Assembly (NCBI RefSeq): GCF_041242975.1
Contig: NZ_CP162488.1
Location: 158,501-222,500, forward strand
DNA from: Xanthomonas sp. DAR 35659
GTDB lineage: Bacteria; Pseudomonadota; Gammaproteobacteria; Xanthomonadales; Xanthomonadaceae
Direction: 5' to 3'
DNA length: 64,000 nucleotides
Position 1 is the first letter of the stretch. Each line of letters starts with the position of its first letter. The notes below the pieces were generated by a model, which did no database searches, was not told where the DNA came from, and worked only from the letters and a program-made list of their open reading frames with translations. The translations under genes were made by a program, and so were the position numbers. Below are positions 1-8,231 of this stretch, piece by piece.

Positions 1-1
1 C

Positions 2-142
2 AGCCGCAAGACCCGCACCATCGAGCGCCGTCTGCGCGGCGTGGAGACGTTGTCCGATGCGCAGGCCGCGCCGTTGCTGGACCTGTCGCTGCCGCTGGAC
101 GACGCCGAGGCGGACGAGCCCGCAGGCGACGACCGGGAGTGA
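2..142 (+). CDS. C-terminal end of an unidentified protein (possibly RmuC)
   Basis: The window opens inside a reading frame that ends at the TGA at 140-142. About 46 residues are visible: a basic stretch (SRKTRTIERRLRGVETL) followed by an acidic, disordered tail. The basic amphipathic end and acidic tail are compatible with the C-terminus of a DNA recombination protein of the RmuC type, but no diagnostic domain is in view, so this is a guess. The 5' part lies outside the window. Confidence 0.4.
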   Translation, partial: SRKTRTIERRLRGVETLSDAQAAPLLDLSLPLDDAEADEPAGDDRE

Positions 143-286
143 GCCTGGGCCGCGGCGCGCCGGCCGCGCGATGCGGGCGGGACGGCGCTGGCGGCTGCGG
201 CGTACTGGCCGACGCGACGTGGGGGCGGCGAACCACGGGTTGCCGCGGCCTTGTGCCACTGCTCGGCTGATCGCCTCCGGCCGTGG

Positions 287-781
287 TCAGCAGGGGGCGC
301 TCAGGTGCGCGATGACGCCGGCATAGGCCGCGTCGGAGATGGTCGGTCCCCATCCGGGGCCTTGCGGCAGCAAGGGCGCCAGCCGCGCGTCGAGAACGTG
401 CTGGCGCGAACTGCCGGCGAGATCCAGCGTGGTCAGCAGGAAGCCGATGGCGTCGCGATGATCGCTGGTGTAGAGCGCGCTCAATCCGATTTCCGTCGAG
501 ACATCCACCAGGCGGCCGGGAACACCGAGCAGCTCCTGGTGCGTCTGCTGGAACGCGCTCGGCGTCGGATCGCCGCGTCCGTTGATCGGCAGGCAGGCGC
601 CGCGGAGGTCCCACCGCGGCAGATCGTCCTCGATCAGCACGGACACCTGGTGGCGCGCCAGCGCGCACAGTTCGTCGGACAGGCGCGCGCGATCGAGGAA
701 GTAGCGGTACACGGTCAAGCCGCCGAGCGCCTGCATCGAGCGGATGGTCAAGGAGCGCAGGAAAGCGTCGTCCAATGGCAT
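287..781 (-). CDS. Hypothetical protein
   Basis: A 164-residue reading frame starting at the internal ATG at 779-781. The frame stays open upstream to 1081, but that extension is an Arg/Pro-rich run typical of non-coding GC-rich frames, so the shorter form is preferred. The protein (MPLDDAFLRSLTIRSMQALG...) looks soluble, without signal peptide or membrane segment. Codon use is acceptable for this genome and the frame points away from the neighbouring peroxidase gene. I do not recognise a family. No strong Shine-Dalgarno is visible. Confidence 0.5.
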   Translation of the reverse strand: MPLDDAFLRSLTIRSMQALGGLTVYRYFLDRARLSDELCALARHQVSVLIEDDLPRWDLRGACLPINGRGDPTPSAFQQTHQELLGVPGRLVDVSTEIGLSALYTSDHRDAIGFLLTTLDLAGSSRQHVLDARLAPLLPQGPGWGPTISDAAYAGVIAHLSAPC

Positions 782-1161
782 GAGGAGTTCCGGAAGCGCA
801 GGGCCGAGGCGATCGCGATGGCTGAGCCGACGTCTGCGCTGGTGCTGTATCCACGGTGCCGATGTCCGCGCGTCGGGCGTGCGGGCCTGGGTAAGGATGC
901 GAATGGGGTGGTGCATCCGCAGTATTTCATGGATGGCAGCAGCGATGGCGGTGGTGGCGATTCCGGTGCCACGCGGCGTGCGAGGCAAGCCTTGCCTGCA
1001 ACGCCGGTCGCGCCATCCATGCTTGGCCTTCTGCGTCCGTCGAATGCACGTGCGCTGCGGGCATTTCGGTAGTGCAACCAAAGCTCAATGACACCGTCGG
1101 CGACGGCGACCAGCAGGCGTGCCAAGGTTTATGCTGGCGCTCCCATTTCGGAGAGTCTTCC

Positions 1162-1704
1162 ATGTCCCAGTCGCTGCAAACCATCCCGCTGACCCGCATC
1201 GACGGCCAGCCGACCACCCTGGCCGACTTCGGCGGCAAGGTGTTGCTGCTCGTCAACGTCGCCTCCAAGTGCGGGCTGACCAAGCAGTACGAAGGGCTGG
1301 AGGCGCTGTACCGCGAAAAGCATGCGGATGGGCTGGAGGTGTTGGGTTTTCCGGCCAACGACTTCAAGGGCCAGGAGCCGGGCAGCGACGAGGAGATCCA
1401 GCAGTTCTGCCAGCTCACCTACGACGTGACCTTCCCGATGTTCGCCAAGATCGCGGTCACCGGCGAGGCGACGCATCCGCTGTACCGCGCGTTGATCGCC
1501 GCGCAGCCGCAGGCCGAGGGCGAGGGCCCGATGCGCGAGCAATTGCGCGGTTACGGCATCGACCCCAATCCGGCGCCGGGCGTGCTGTGGAACTTCGAGA
1601 AGTTCCTGGTCGGCCGCGACGGCCAGGTGCTCGGGCGTTTCGCACCGGACGTGACCGCCGAGGATCCGCGTCTGCGTGCGGCGATCGAGGCGGCGCTGGG
1701 GTAA
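1162..1704 (+). CDS. Glutathione peroxidase (Cys type, BtuE-like)
   Basis: A 180-residue thiol peroxidase of the glutathione peroxidase family, which reduces hydroperoxides in the cytoplasm with glutathione or thioredoxin. Visible signatures are the active-site segment NVASKCGLTKQY with the peroxidatic Cys at residue 37, then FPANDFKGQEPGSDEEI, the likely resolving Cys in QQFCQLTYD, and WNFEKFL with the conserved Trp-Asn pair. No selenocysteine is used. The usual NQF is NDF here, and the Cys often found in FPCNQF is Ala, a variant I recall from other gammaproteobacterial members. The ATG at 1162 is chosen because the family homology begins there; the frame is open further upstream without similarity. 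It appears monocistronic. Confidence 0.93.
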   Translation: MSQSLQTIPLTRIDGQPTTLADFGGKVLLLVNVASKCGLTKQYEGLEALYREKHADGLEVLGFPANDFKGQEPGSDEEIQQFCQLTYDVTFPMFAKIAVTGEATHPLYRALIAAQPQAEGEGPMREQLRGYGIDPNPAPGVLWNFEKFLVGRDGQVLGRFAPDVTAEDPRLRAAIEAALG

Positions 1705-1940
1705 CGGTTTGCGGCGCGTGACGCCGTGAGGTGTGGTGCCTGGGGATCTGGAGACGCTTTGGGGCTTCCGGGTGGCTGGTGATCGCGCCGAAAAGGGTAT
1801 GGGTCCGCTGCGGTTTTCCGGCTTCGTTCGTCGCGGCTGAAGCCGCTCCTACAGAAGAAGGCCTGCGCTCGTAGTGGCCGCCGGTTTGAATGTCGTGGCG
1901 TTGCCGAACCGGTGCGGTTGCCATGCCGTTAGCTTGTCCT

Positions 1941-1970
1941 GCCGCTGCCGCTGCCGCTGCCGCTGCCGCT
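1941..1970. repeat. GCCGCT hexanucleotide tract
   Basis: Five perfect copies of GCCGCT in non-coding DNA. A tract of this kind can change length by slipped-strand replication. Confidence 0.85.
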
Positions 1971-2028
1971 GCAGTTTTGGCTTTTGCTTTTGACTTGTCG
2001 GGTTCCCTTCCGTAGCGGCGGAGGGACC

Positions 2029-2560
2029 GGGGAAACACCCCGAAGGGGCGGCGCACATGGATGTGCGCCGTCCGCGGCAGGGGCAGGATGCCCCTTCCGC
2101 GGATCCCCGGAGCCTCCGCGGACCCGGAGCGCGTAGCGCGGAGGGCGCGAAGGCAGGGCGTGTTTTCTTTTGGTTACTTTTCTTTGCACGAGCAAAGAAA
2201 AGTAACTCGCCGCAAGGCGAAAGCCTTTGCTGTTGCTTGGGATTTGCGTGTCGGACGAGGGGCGTTGTAGGAGCGGCTTCAGCCGCGACCAGGGCCATGG
2301 CGATGGTCGGTCTGTCGCGGCTGAAGCCGCTCCTACAAAGAGCGTTAGAGCATTAGAGCCATAGCCAGAGCTTCCGCTGACGCGGGTCACTTTTCTTTGC
2401 TTGTGCAAAGAAAAGTAACCAAAAGAAAGCACACCCCGCAGCGCGCCCTCCGCGCTGCGCGCTCCGGGTCCGCAGCCACGACGGGGATTCGCGGAAGGGG
2501 CATCCTGCCCCTGCCGCGAACGGCGCACATCCATGTGCGCCGCCCTTCGGGTTTTTCCCC
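2029..2560. repeat. Large imperfect inverted repeat
   Basis: The left arm (2029-2206) runs from a 'ggggaaacacccc' segment through a ggcgcacat/atgtgcgcc palindrome, then 'ggacccggagcgcg', to an A/T-rich inner palindrome (gttacttttctttgc ... gcaaagaaaagtaac, 2173-2206). The right arm (2386-2560) is the same series in reverse-complement order, with mismatches. The two arms therefore flank the 180-bp centre that holds the paired repeat at 2268-2336. The arrangement suggests a non-autonomous, palindrome-rich element. Confidence 0.75.
2268..2336. repeat. Paired REP-like palindrome (gtaggagcggcttc type)
   Basis: Two inverted copies of a 23-bp unit beginning gtaggagcggcttcagcc face each other at 2268-2290 and 2314-2336 across a 23-bp spacer. 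The same unit recurs at 1831, inside recB at 20644, at 56845-56904 (split by an IS110 element) and at 59472-59538. Confidence 0.85.
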
Positions 2561-2604
2561 GCCGTGGCTGCCGCGCCGAGGGGACCCGGTAGATCAACAG
2601 CCAA

Positions 2605-2680
2605 GCAACAACAACAACAACAGCAGCAGCAAAAGCAACAGCAACAAAAGCAACAGCAACAAAAGCAACAGCAACAGCAA
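2605..2680. repeat. CAA/CAG-rich simple repeat
   Basis: An imperfect trinucleotide tract of CAA, CAG and AAAG units (for example caacaacaacaacaacagca). On the opposite strand it reads as poly-Leu. It stands out from the GC-rich surroundings and is non-coding. Confidence 0.8.
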
Positions 2681-3056
2681 CGACCCCGCTGTACTCGGCG
2701 CTGGTCGGTGGTGCGCTGGTCGGGCTAGCGATCCTGGAATAACAGCGGCAACAGTGGTGGAAGGTTGGCGTCCTACGATCACTGTTCGCCCCGTTTGCCA
2801 AGCCGGCGACACTGCCCGCTCACGATGTCGATGACGCGGTATGGATCGCGAGGAAAGCCAGTCACAACATCCGGCCGAAGCTGGCTCTGCGTGCACTCAA
2901 GCGACTCAGCGGCCCCCACCGCAGCGTTTCAGGATCGGTAGCGCGTCCATCACCATCGGTACGGGTGGGGACGGCTAGCACGCGCTCCCAATCCCGCGGC
3001 AAGGGACGCTCAAATTCGCATGTCCCTTGCGTGCGGATGGCAAGGAACCCCACGCC

Positions 3057-3082
3057 AAAAAAAACCCGGCCGAAGCCGGGTT
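3057..3082 (-). terminator. Rho-independent terminator of the mla operon
   Basis: Read on the minus strand, an aacccggc/gccgggtt stem with a 4-nt loop is followed by an uninterrupted run of eight T. It lies about 25 bases past the mlaA stop codon and closes the six-gene operon. Confidence 0.85.
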
Positions 3083-3108
3083 TCTCGTGCATCACGAAAT
3101 CAGGCAGC

Positions 3109-4185
3109 TCAGCGGCTGCCGCCACGCCACTCCGGGATCGGCATCGCGTCCACCGGTACCGTCGGATTGGTCTCTTCCTCGCGCAGATAGTCCGGCAGAT
3201 CGTCGTCCTGGCGCTTGTGGTGGCTGCGCAGATCGGCCTCGATCTGATACGTGCGGCGCTGCATCCACGCATCGCGGGTCAGCTGGTACTCGTCCGGCGC
3301 GTTGTCGCGCATGCTGTCCAGCGACAGCAACTGTGCGCGCGTGTCCACCAACTGCAGGCCCTGCAGGCCGATGCGGACCGTGTCCTCCTCGACCTGTCGC
3401 AATGGCGACAACGGCGCGTCGCCGGCCAGGCCGAACACGTCGCGCACCGTGCGCGGGCCGAACAACGGCAACTCCACATAGCGCGAGCGGCGCCAGCCCC
3501 ACGCGCCCAGCGTCTGGCCGAAGTCCTCGCTGCGCCGCGGCAGCTTGGCGTCGGTCGCCGGATCGAGGAAGCCGCCGATGCCCAGCGTGCTGTTGATCAG
3601 GAACCGGCCCAGGGTCTGGCCGGCCTGCAGCGGACGGCCCTGCAGCAACTGGTTGACCATGGTCAGCGGCGAACTGAGGTTGTCGAAGAAGTTGGTCACG
3701 CCCAACCGTACCGGCCGCGGCACCACGTTGACGTAGGCGCGCGCCAGCGGCCGCGCCACCGTGCGGTCGACCACGTTGTTGAACTTGTGCACCTTGCGGT
3801 TGAACTTCTCCCACGGATCGTAGCTCTGCGGCACGGTGACGCCGGCCGGCAGGGTCGGATCGGCGACCGGGTTGTACGGGTCGCTGCCGTACAGCGCCGC
3901 GTAGTCGTCCTCGGCCGCGGTCGGCGTGGCGCCGCCGGTGGGCGGCACGCTGGCCGGTGCGGCCGCCGCGTCGCCGGCCTCGGCCGGCATCGGCGTCGAC
4001 GCCTGCGCATCGGCCGCCTGCCTCGCCGCTTCGGATGCCTGCGCGGCCGTGTCGGCGGCGTCGGCGGCCGGCATGGTGCTGGTCGTCGCTGCCGGCGGCG
4101 GTGGGGGTGTGCGCTTGGGCGCGCCGGCGCAGGCGCCCAGTGCGGCGACCAGGGCCAGGGAGGTGAGGATACGCAGCACGTTCAT
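3109..4185 (-). CDS. mlaA: MlaA/VacJ outer-membrane lipoprotein
   Basis: The outer-membrane component of the Mla pathway, which extracts misplaced phospholipids from the outer leaflet and hands them to periplasmic MlaC. The 358-residue protein begins with a lipoprotein signal peptide and lipobox (LGAC, Cys19; Ala at +2 favours outer-membrane sorting). A long Ala/Pro/Thr-rich linker of about 85 residues follows, then the VacJ domain (DPWEKFNRKVHKFNN..., NFFDNL, GRFLINSTLGIGGFLDPA, EDFGQTLGAWG). The linker and C-terminal tail make it longer than the roughly 250-residue E. coli protein. It is the last gene of the operon, 4 bases after mlaB, with a strong terminator behind it. Confidence 0.95.
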   Translation of the reverse strand: MNVLRILTSLALVAALGACAGAPKRTPPPPPAATTSTMPAADAADTAAQASEAARQAADAQASTPMPAEAGDAAAAPASVPPTGGATPTAAEDDYAALYGSDPYNPVADPTLPAGVTVPQSYDPWEKFNRKVHKFNNVVDRTVARPLARAYVNVVPRPVRLGVTNFFDNLSSPLTMVNQLLQGRPLQAGQTLGRFLINSTLGIGGFLDPATDAKLPRRSEDFGQTLGAWGWRRSRYVELPLFGPRTVRDVFGLAGDAPLSPLRQVEEDTVRIGLQGLQLVDTRAQLLSLDSMRDNAPDEYQLTRDAWMQRRTYQIEADLRSHHKRQDDDLPDYLREEETNPTVPVDAMPIPEWRGGSR

Positions 4186-4189
4186 GGGG

Positions 4190-4507
4190 TCAGCTCGCCG
4201 CCGGGGGAGATTGGAAATCCAGGGTCGGCGCCAGCCGGTAGGCGGCGCTCAATTCGGTCAGGCCGGCCGGGGCGCCGTGCAGGGCGACCTCGGCCTGGCC
4301 CTGGGCGCGCAACCGCGCGGCCAGTTCGGCGAGCAGCGCCAGGCCGGCGCTGTCCACCTGGGTCACCTCGCGCAGGTCCAGCGCGCGCGCGCCGGCCAGC
4401 AACGGCAGCGCCGCCGGCCACAATGCGGTGGCGGCGGTGCGGTCGAGCACGCCGCTCAGCGCGAGCGTGTCGCCGTCGCGGCGCAGGCGCGGGTCACTTC
4501 TTGCCAC
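4190..4507 (-). CDS. mlaB: MlaB, STAS-domain regulator of the Mla ABC transporter
   Basis: A small cytoplasmic STAS protein that binds the MlaF ATPase and stabilises the MlaFEDB complex. The core (GDTLALSGVLDR..., ALDLREVTQVDSAGLALLAELAARL) has the classic DSAGLALL helix. A GTG at 4507 overlapping the end of mlaC by 14 bases is preferred; an ATG at 4540 would add an Arg-rich extension without similarity. The stop is 4 bases from mlaA, so translation is probably coupled. Confidence 0.88.
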   Translation of the reverse strand: MARSDPRLRRDGDTLALSGVLDRTAATALWPAALPLLAGARALDLREVTQVDSAGLALLAELAARLRAQGQAEVALHGAPAGLTELSAAYRLAPTLDFQSPPAAS

Positions 4508-5162
4508 TGTCGCTCGCCGGTGCGACCTGCAGCGCGCCATTGCGCAGGTCGGCCGCGACCTGCGCGATCGACTTGGTGCGCAGCGGCGTGTCGAACTGGT
4601 TGCGGAAGGTTTGCACGTAGGACACGCCTTCCACCATCACGTCGAAGATCTTCCAGGTGCCGCCGTTGTTGCGCAGCAGGTAGTCGACCGGAATCGGATC
4701 GCCGCCGCTGCGCAGCAGTTCGGTGGAGACCTTGGCGCCGCGGCCGCCCGGCAACGGCGATTCCGACTTCACCCGCACCTGCGGCTTGCCTTCGAAGGTC
4801 AGCAGCGAGCTGCCATAGCGCTGCATCAGGTTGTCGGCCATCGCGTCGGCGAACAGCTTGACGTCGGCGTCGGAGGCGCCGCGGCCGTGCACGCCCAGCA
4901 CCAGGCGCGCGGCGTAGTCGCGGTCGAAGGACTTGTTCATCTCGCTGTCGATGAACTGCTTGAGCGCGGCGCTGTTGCTCTTGAACTCGGCGCGGCGTTG
5001 TTCCAGCGTGGTCAGGATGCGGGTGCTGTTGTCGAGCACGACCTTGCTCGCCGAGCCCTGCTGGGACGCCGACGCGGCGGGCGCGGCCTGGGCCAGCGCG
5101 AGGGTGGGGGCGGCGAGGGCCAGCGCGGCGGCCAGCGCGGTGCGGAGCAGTGTGTTGGTCAT
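4494..5162 (-). CDS. mlaC: MlaC, periplasmic phospholipid-binding protein
   Basis: A 222-residue soluble lipid shuttle between MlaA and the inner-membrane MlaFEDB complex. It has an N-terminal Sec signal peptide (MTNTLLRTALAAALALAAPTL) with cleavage near ALAQA, then the Tol-tolerance/MlaC fold (RDYAARLVLGVHGRGAS, VDYLLRNNGGTWKIFDVMVEGVS, YVQTFRNQF). The start overlaps the mlaD stop by ATGA, and the end overlaps the mlaB start. Confidence 0.95.
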   Translation of the reverse strand: MTNTLLRTALAAALALAAPTLALAQAAPAASASQQGSASKVVLDNSTRILTTLEQRRAEFKSNSAALKQFIDSEMNKSFDRDYAARLVLGVHGRGASDADVKLFADAMADNLMQRYGSSLLTFEGKPQVRVKSESPLPGGRGAKVSTELLRSGGDPIPVDYLLRNNGGTWKIFDVMVEGVSYVQTFRNQFDTPLRTKSIAQVAADLRNGALQVAPASDSGKK

Positions 5163-5704
5163 GGCTTGGGTTCCGTTTCCGTAGAGGGAGTGGCGGGGTT
5201 CGCTGAGGCTGCCGCATCGGGTGTTGCGTTCTTGTCGCCGCCGCCACTGCCGCCGCCGAACATGTACTTGCCGACCAGCTGGATCAGGTCCACCGCCGGC
5301 TGGGTGAAGGCGATCTCCTGGCCCGGCTTGAGCGTGTCCGGATCGCCGCCGGGCTGCAGCCCGACGTAGCTTTCGCCGAGCAGGCCGCTGGTCAGGATGC
5401 CGGCCGAGGTGTCCGCCGGCAGGTCCTTGTAGCGGTCGTCGATGGCCAGGGTCACGACCGAGTCGAACTTGGCCGGATCCAGCTCGATCTTGGCCACCTG
5501 GCCGATGATCACCCCGCCGATCTTCACCGGCGCCTGCTGGCGCAACTGGCCGATCTGCGAGAAGCGGGCGATCAGCTCGTAGCGACCGCCGCCGAAGCCC
5601 CACTGGCGGTTGGTGGAGGCGAGCGCCAGCACCAGCAGCGAGGCCAGGCCCAGCAGCAGGAAGGCGCCGACGGCGAACTCGAGACGGGGACCACGGATAG
5701 CCAT
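5159..5704 (-). CDS. mlaD: MlaD, MCE-domain substrate-binding subunit
   Basis: An inner-membrane-anchored MCE protein that forms the hexameric ring of the Mla ABC transporter. It has one N-terminal membrane helix (FAVGAFLLLGLASLLVLALA) and then the MCE domain (YELIARFSQIGQLRQQAPVKIGGVIIG ... GESYVGLQPGG). The Asn/Pro/Thr-rich tail is dispensable-looking. The ATG at 5702-5704 is preferred because an aaggtag ribosome-binding sequence lies 7-8 bases upstream; an in-frame ATG at 5728 would add 8 residues. It overlaps mlaC by 4 bases. Confidence 0.94.
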   Translation of the reverse strand: MAIRGPRLEFAVGAFLLLGLASLLVLALASTNRQWGFGGGRYELIARFSQIGQLRQQAPVKIGGVIIGQVAKIELDPAKFDSVVTLAIDDRYKDLPADTSAGILTSGLLGESYVGLQPGGDPDTLKPGQEIAFTQPAVDLIQLVGKYMFGGGSGGGDKNATPDAAASANPATPSTETEPKP

Positions 5705-5800
5705 AACGTGTCTACCTTGTTGATTCATCCGGGCCGCGGCGACAGTGCCGCAGCCGTTACAGCATGGCCCGCCGGCGCGGCGGGCCGTGGCCTGCGGTTC

Positions 5801-6550
5801 CTACTGGAACAGCAGCGCCGACAGCACGAAATTGAACATCAGCACCAGCAGCGAGGCGTTCACCACCGCGCGGGTGGTGGCCACCGAGGTGCCCTCGATG
5901 GTCGGCTCGGCATGAAAGCCGACGTAGGACGCGACCAGCGCCGCGGTGCCGCCGAACACCGCCGACTTCAGCATCGCCACGCCGAAGTCGTCCCAGAAAT
6001 CCACGCTGCTGGCCAACGCCGACCAGAACGTGCCGCGGTCCAGGCCGAGCACGTTCACCGCCTCGAAGTAGCTGGCGCTGATCGCCAGCGAGCAGAAGAT
6101 GCCGGTCAGCAGCGGCACGGTCAGCACGGCCGCCCAGAAGCGCGGCGCCACGGCCTTGGCCACCGGGTCGATCGCCATCAGCTCCAGCGCCTTGATCTGG
6201 TCGGTGGCGCGCATCAGCCCCAGTTCGGCGGCGATGGAACTGCCGGCGCGGCCGATGAACAGCAGCGCGGTCAGCACCGGCGCCAGTTCGCGGTACAGCG
6301 ACAGCCCCAGCAGCGTGGACAGCGCATCGGACGCGCCATAGGTCTGCAGCGTGCGGTAGCCCTGCAGGGTCAGCACCAGGCCGACGAAGGCGCCGCCGAC
6401 CGCGATGATCGGCAGCGAGCGCGCGCCGACCTTGTAGATCTCGCGGACCAGCTCGGCCAGGAAATCGCGGGTCGGCAGCGAGCCGCGCAGCACGGTGACC
6501 GAGAACAGCCCGGCGCGGCCCAGCGCGCGGATCGAGGCGACGGCGCCCAT
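5801..6550 (-). CDS. mlaE: MlaE, ABC transporter permease
   Basis: A 249-residue integral membrane permease of the MlaE family with about five to six hydrophobic segments. Family hallmarks are GGAFVGLVLTLQGY, the cytoplasmic coupling loop around LYRELAPVLTALLFIGRAGSSIAAELGLMRATDQIKALE, and ATTRAVVNASLLVLMFNFVLSALLF near the end. Its ATG shares one base with the mlaF stop (TGATG), so the two are translationally coupled. About 96 bases separate it from mlaD. Confidence 0.96.
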   Translation of the reverse strand: MGAVASIRALGRAGLFSVTVLRGSLPTRDFLAELVREIYKVGARSLPIIAVGGAFVGLVLTLQGYRTLQTYGASDALSTLLGLSLYRELAPVLTALLFIGRAGSSIAAELGLMRATDQIKALELMAIDPVAKAVAPRFWAAVLTVPLLTGIFCSLAISASYFEAVNVLGLDRGTFWSALASSVDFWDDFGVAMLKSAVFGGTAALVASYVGFHAEPTIEGTSVATTRAVVNASLLVLMFNFVLSALLFQ

Positions 6551-7341
6551 CAGGCGGCACTCCGCGCGCGCGCCGGCGCATCGAACGGAATCGGGCCGTC
6601 CGGGCGGCCGTGCAGGAACTGCTGCAGCAGCGGATCGGTGCTGGCCTGCAGCGCGTCCGGGGTGCCGGCGAAGACCACCCCGCCATTGGCGATGGCCACC
6701 GCCTGGTCGCAGATCGGCAGGGTTTCGTGGACGTGGTGGCTGACGATGATGCTGGTCAGGCCCAGGGTGTCGTTGAGGCGCTGGATCAGGCTCATGATCA
6801 CCCCGGAGGCGATCGGGTCCAGGCCGGTCAGCGGTTCGTCGTAGATCATCAGCGGCGGGTCCAGGGCCAGCGCGCGGGCCAGCGCCACGCGCCGCGCCAT
6901 GCCGCCGGACAACTCGCGCGGCCAGGCGTCGGCGGCGGCGAGCAGGCCCACCGCGTGCAGCTTCAGCGCCACCAGCCGCTGCAGCACCGGCTCGGGCAGG
7001 CGGGTGTGTGCGCGCAGCGGCAGCGCCACGTTCTCGGCCACGCTCAGGTCGGTGAGCAGCCCGTTGCCCTGCAGCAGCACGCCGATGCTCTTGCGCGTCT
7101 CGCGCAGCGCGCGGCTGCCGCGCGGCAGCGGCTGGCCGAACACCTCGACCGTGCCGGCGACCGGAATCAACTCGCCGGTCAGCGCCGCCAGCAGCGTCGA
7201 CTTGCCGCTGCCCGACGGGCCGAGCACGGCGGTGATGCTGCCGCGCGGCACCGCCAGCGAGACGTCGCGCAGGATCGCGCGGCCGCCCCGGTCGATGCGC
7301 ACACCCGACAACTGCACCAGGTTGGATTCGGAAGACGCCAT
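6550..7341 (-). CDS. mlaF: MlaF, ABC transporter ATPase
   Basis: The 263-residue ATPase that drives phospholipid movement through MlaE/MlaD. Walker A is GPSGSGKST, the signature is LSGGMARRVALARALA, Walker B is MIYDEPLTGLDP, and the switch His lies in VSHHVHE. The ATG at 7341 is chosen; the frame continues open upstream, but only as low-complexity Arg/Pro sequence. It is the first gene of mlaFEDCBA, with 600 bases of non-coding DNA upstream where the promoter should lie. Confidence 0.95.
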   Translation of the reverse strand: MASSESNLVQLSGVRIDRGGRAILRDVSLAVPRGSITAVLGPSGSGKSTLLAALTGELIPVAGTVEVFGQPLPRGSRALRETRKSIGVLLQGNGLLTDLSVAENVALPLRAHTRLPEPVLQRLVALKLHAVGLLAAADAWPRELSGGMARRVALARALALDPPLMIYDEPLTGLDPIASGVIMSLIQRLNDTLGLTSIIVSHHVHETLPICDQAVAIANGGVVFAGTPDALQASTDPLLQQFLHGRPDGPIPFDAPARARSAA

Positions 7342-7943
7342 CGCGGCCCTTAACGAAAAATCAACATAGGATTGAACCAGTCCGCTGAACTTAACCGAAC
7401 TGGGCCGTGCAGTATTGTCGCACTCGCGGCGCCCGCGTGCGCACGGTCCGGGAATGCCGTACATGCAACAGCGTGTATCGATGTGCGCCGCGGTGGCGGC
7501 CGGGAAGGGCGCGTCGCCGTCTGCCGACCACCCCGCTTCGCGTCGCCGCTGTTGGGATGCGTCTCGCGCCGCCGCGCACGGCGTCGGCACTGATGGGGGG
7601 CACGTCGGTGGCTGTGATGGGTAGCCATCGACAAATGCGTAAGCCTGGGTCGAAGTCGGTGCGCTGGCGTGATGGCGGCCGACAGTCGCTGCCGCAGGAA
7701 GGAAGGGCGCCGCTTGGCGCCAACGCAAGCGTTGCGTGGACGCAGCTCGCGATGCATGAGCCCGATGCCACGGGCAGCGGCGCACAGGTACATTCCGATT
7801 CGGTGCATGGAGGTTGTCGTGCACTGCGCCGACGCCATGCGTTCGCTATGCCGATGTGGACAGTTGCGCGCCCATGCTTGTATCGGGCGCGATGGAACGC
7901 GAGGATGCATGGCGGTAATCGCGCCGCCGACAGGGAGGAGTGG
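7342..7943. other. Intergenic region between mlaF and the DUF6916-type gene
   Basis: A 600-base spacer between divergent genes. The first 60 bases next to mlaF are comparatively AT-rich and must hold the mla promoter, but I cannot place convincing -35/-10 hexamers. Frames across the rest are shadow-like (Arg/Cys/His-rich) with no homology I recognise. Confidence 0.5.
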
Positions 7944-8231
7944 ATGGAGCTGCTGACGCTTGAGCATTTCGCCGGAAGCGTGAACGAGACCTTCGCCGCG
8001 GACTTGAACGAAGGCGAGGTTCCCTTCGTGCTGGTCGAGGCACGGCCGCTGCCGGTCAAGTCGAACATGCATCGCGCGCCGTTCTCGCTGCTGTTCCGCA
8101 ACACGTCCTCGTTCCTGTTTCCGCAGCAGACCTACCGCATGCGCCATCCGCGCCTGGGCGAGGTGGGCATCTTCCTGGTGCCGGTGGCGCGCGAGCGCGA
8201 CGGCTTCCTGTACCAGGCGGTCTTCAACTGA
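7944..8231 (+). CDS. DUF6916-family small protein linked to tail-collar genes
   Basis: A 95-residue protein (MELLTLEHFAGSVNETFAAD...) matching my memory of the DUF6916 family: an N-terminal LTLEHF motif, a central RAPFSLLFR segment, FLFPQQTYRMRHP, and a C-terminal EVGIFLVPVARE...YQAVFN. The function is unknown. I recall genes of this type beside phage-tail-collar-like genes in other proteobacteria, as here. A strong gggaggag ribosome-binding site sits just before the ATG. Its last 8 bases overlap the convergent acetyltransferase gene. Confidence 0.75.
   Translation: MELLTLEHFAGSVNETFAADLNEGEVPFVLVEARPLPVKSNMHRAPFSLLFRNTSSFLFPQQTYRMRHPRLGEVGIFLVPVARERDGFLYQAVFN

Larger units (their letters stand above)
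1705..3056. repeat. Gene-free repeat region: nested inverted repeats and simple repeats
   Basis: No convincing gene lies between the peroxidase and mlaA. The stretch holds one single palindromic unit (1831-1853), a GCCGCT x5 tract (1941-1970), a roughly 175-bp imperfect inverted repeat (2029-2206 against 2386-2560) and, between its arms, a head-to-head pair of palindromic units (2268-2336). It ends in a CAA/CAG-rich tract (2605-2680). Open frames here encode Arg- or poly-Leu-rich low-complexity peptides and are rejected as genes. Nothing recognisable is seen from 2690 to the terminator at 3057. Confidence 0.8.

Noticed and set aside
1929..2801. A 290-codon minus-strand frame and related short frames in the repeat region
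   Set aside because: Encodes poly-Val/Ala/Leu and Arg-rich segments generated by simple repeats and palindromes; no homology.
7342..7824. N-terminal extension of MlaF to 7824
   Set aside because: The extension is Arg/Pro/Ser-rich without similarity, while normal MlaF begins at 7341.
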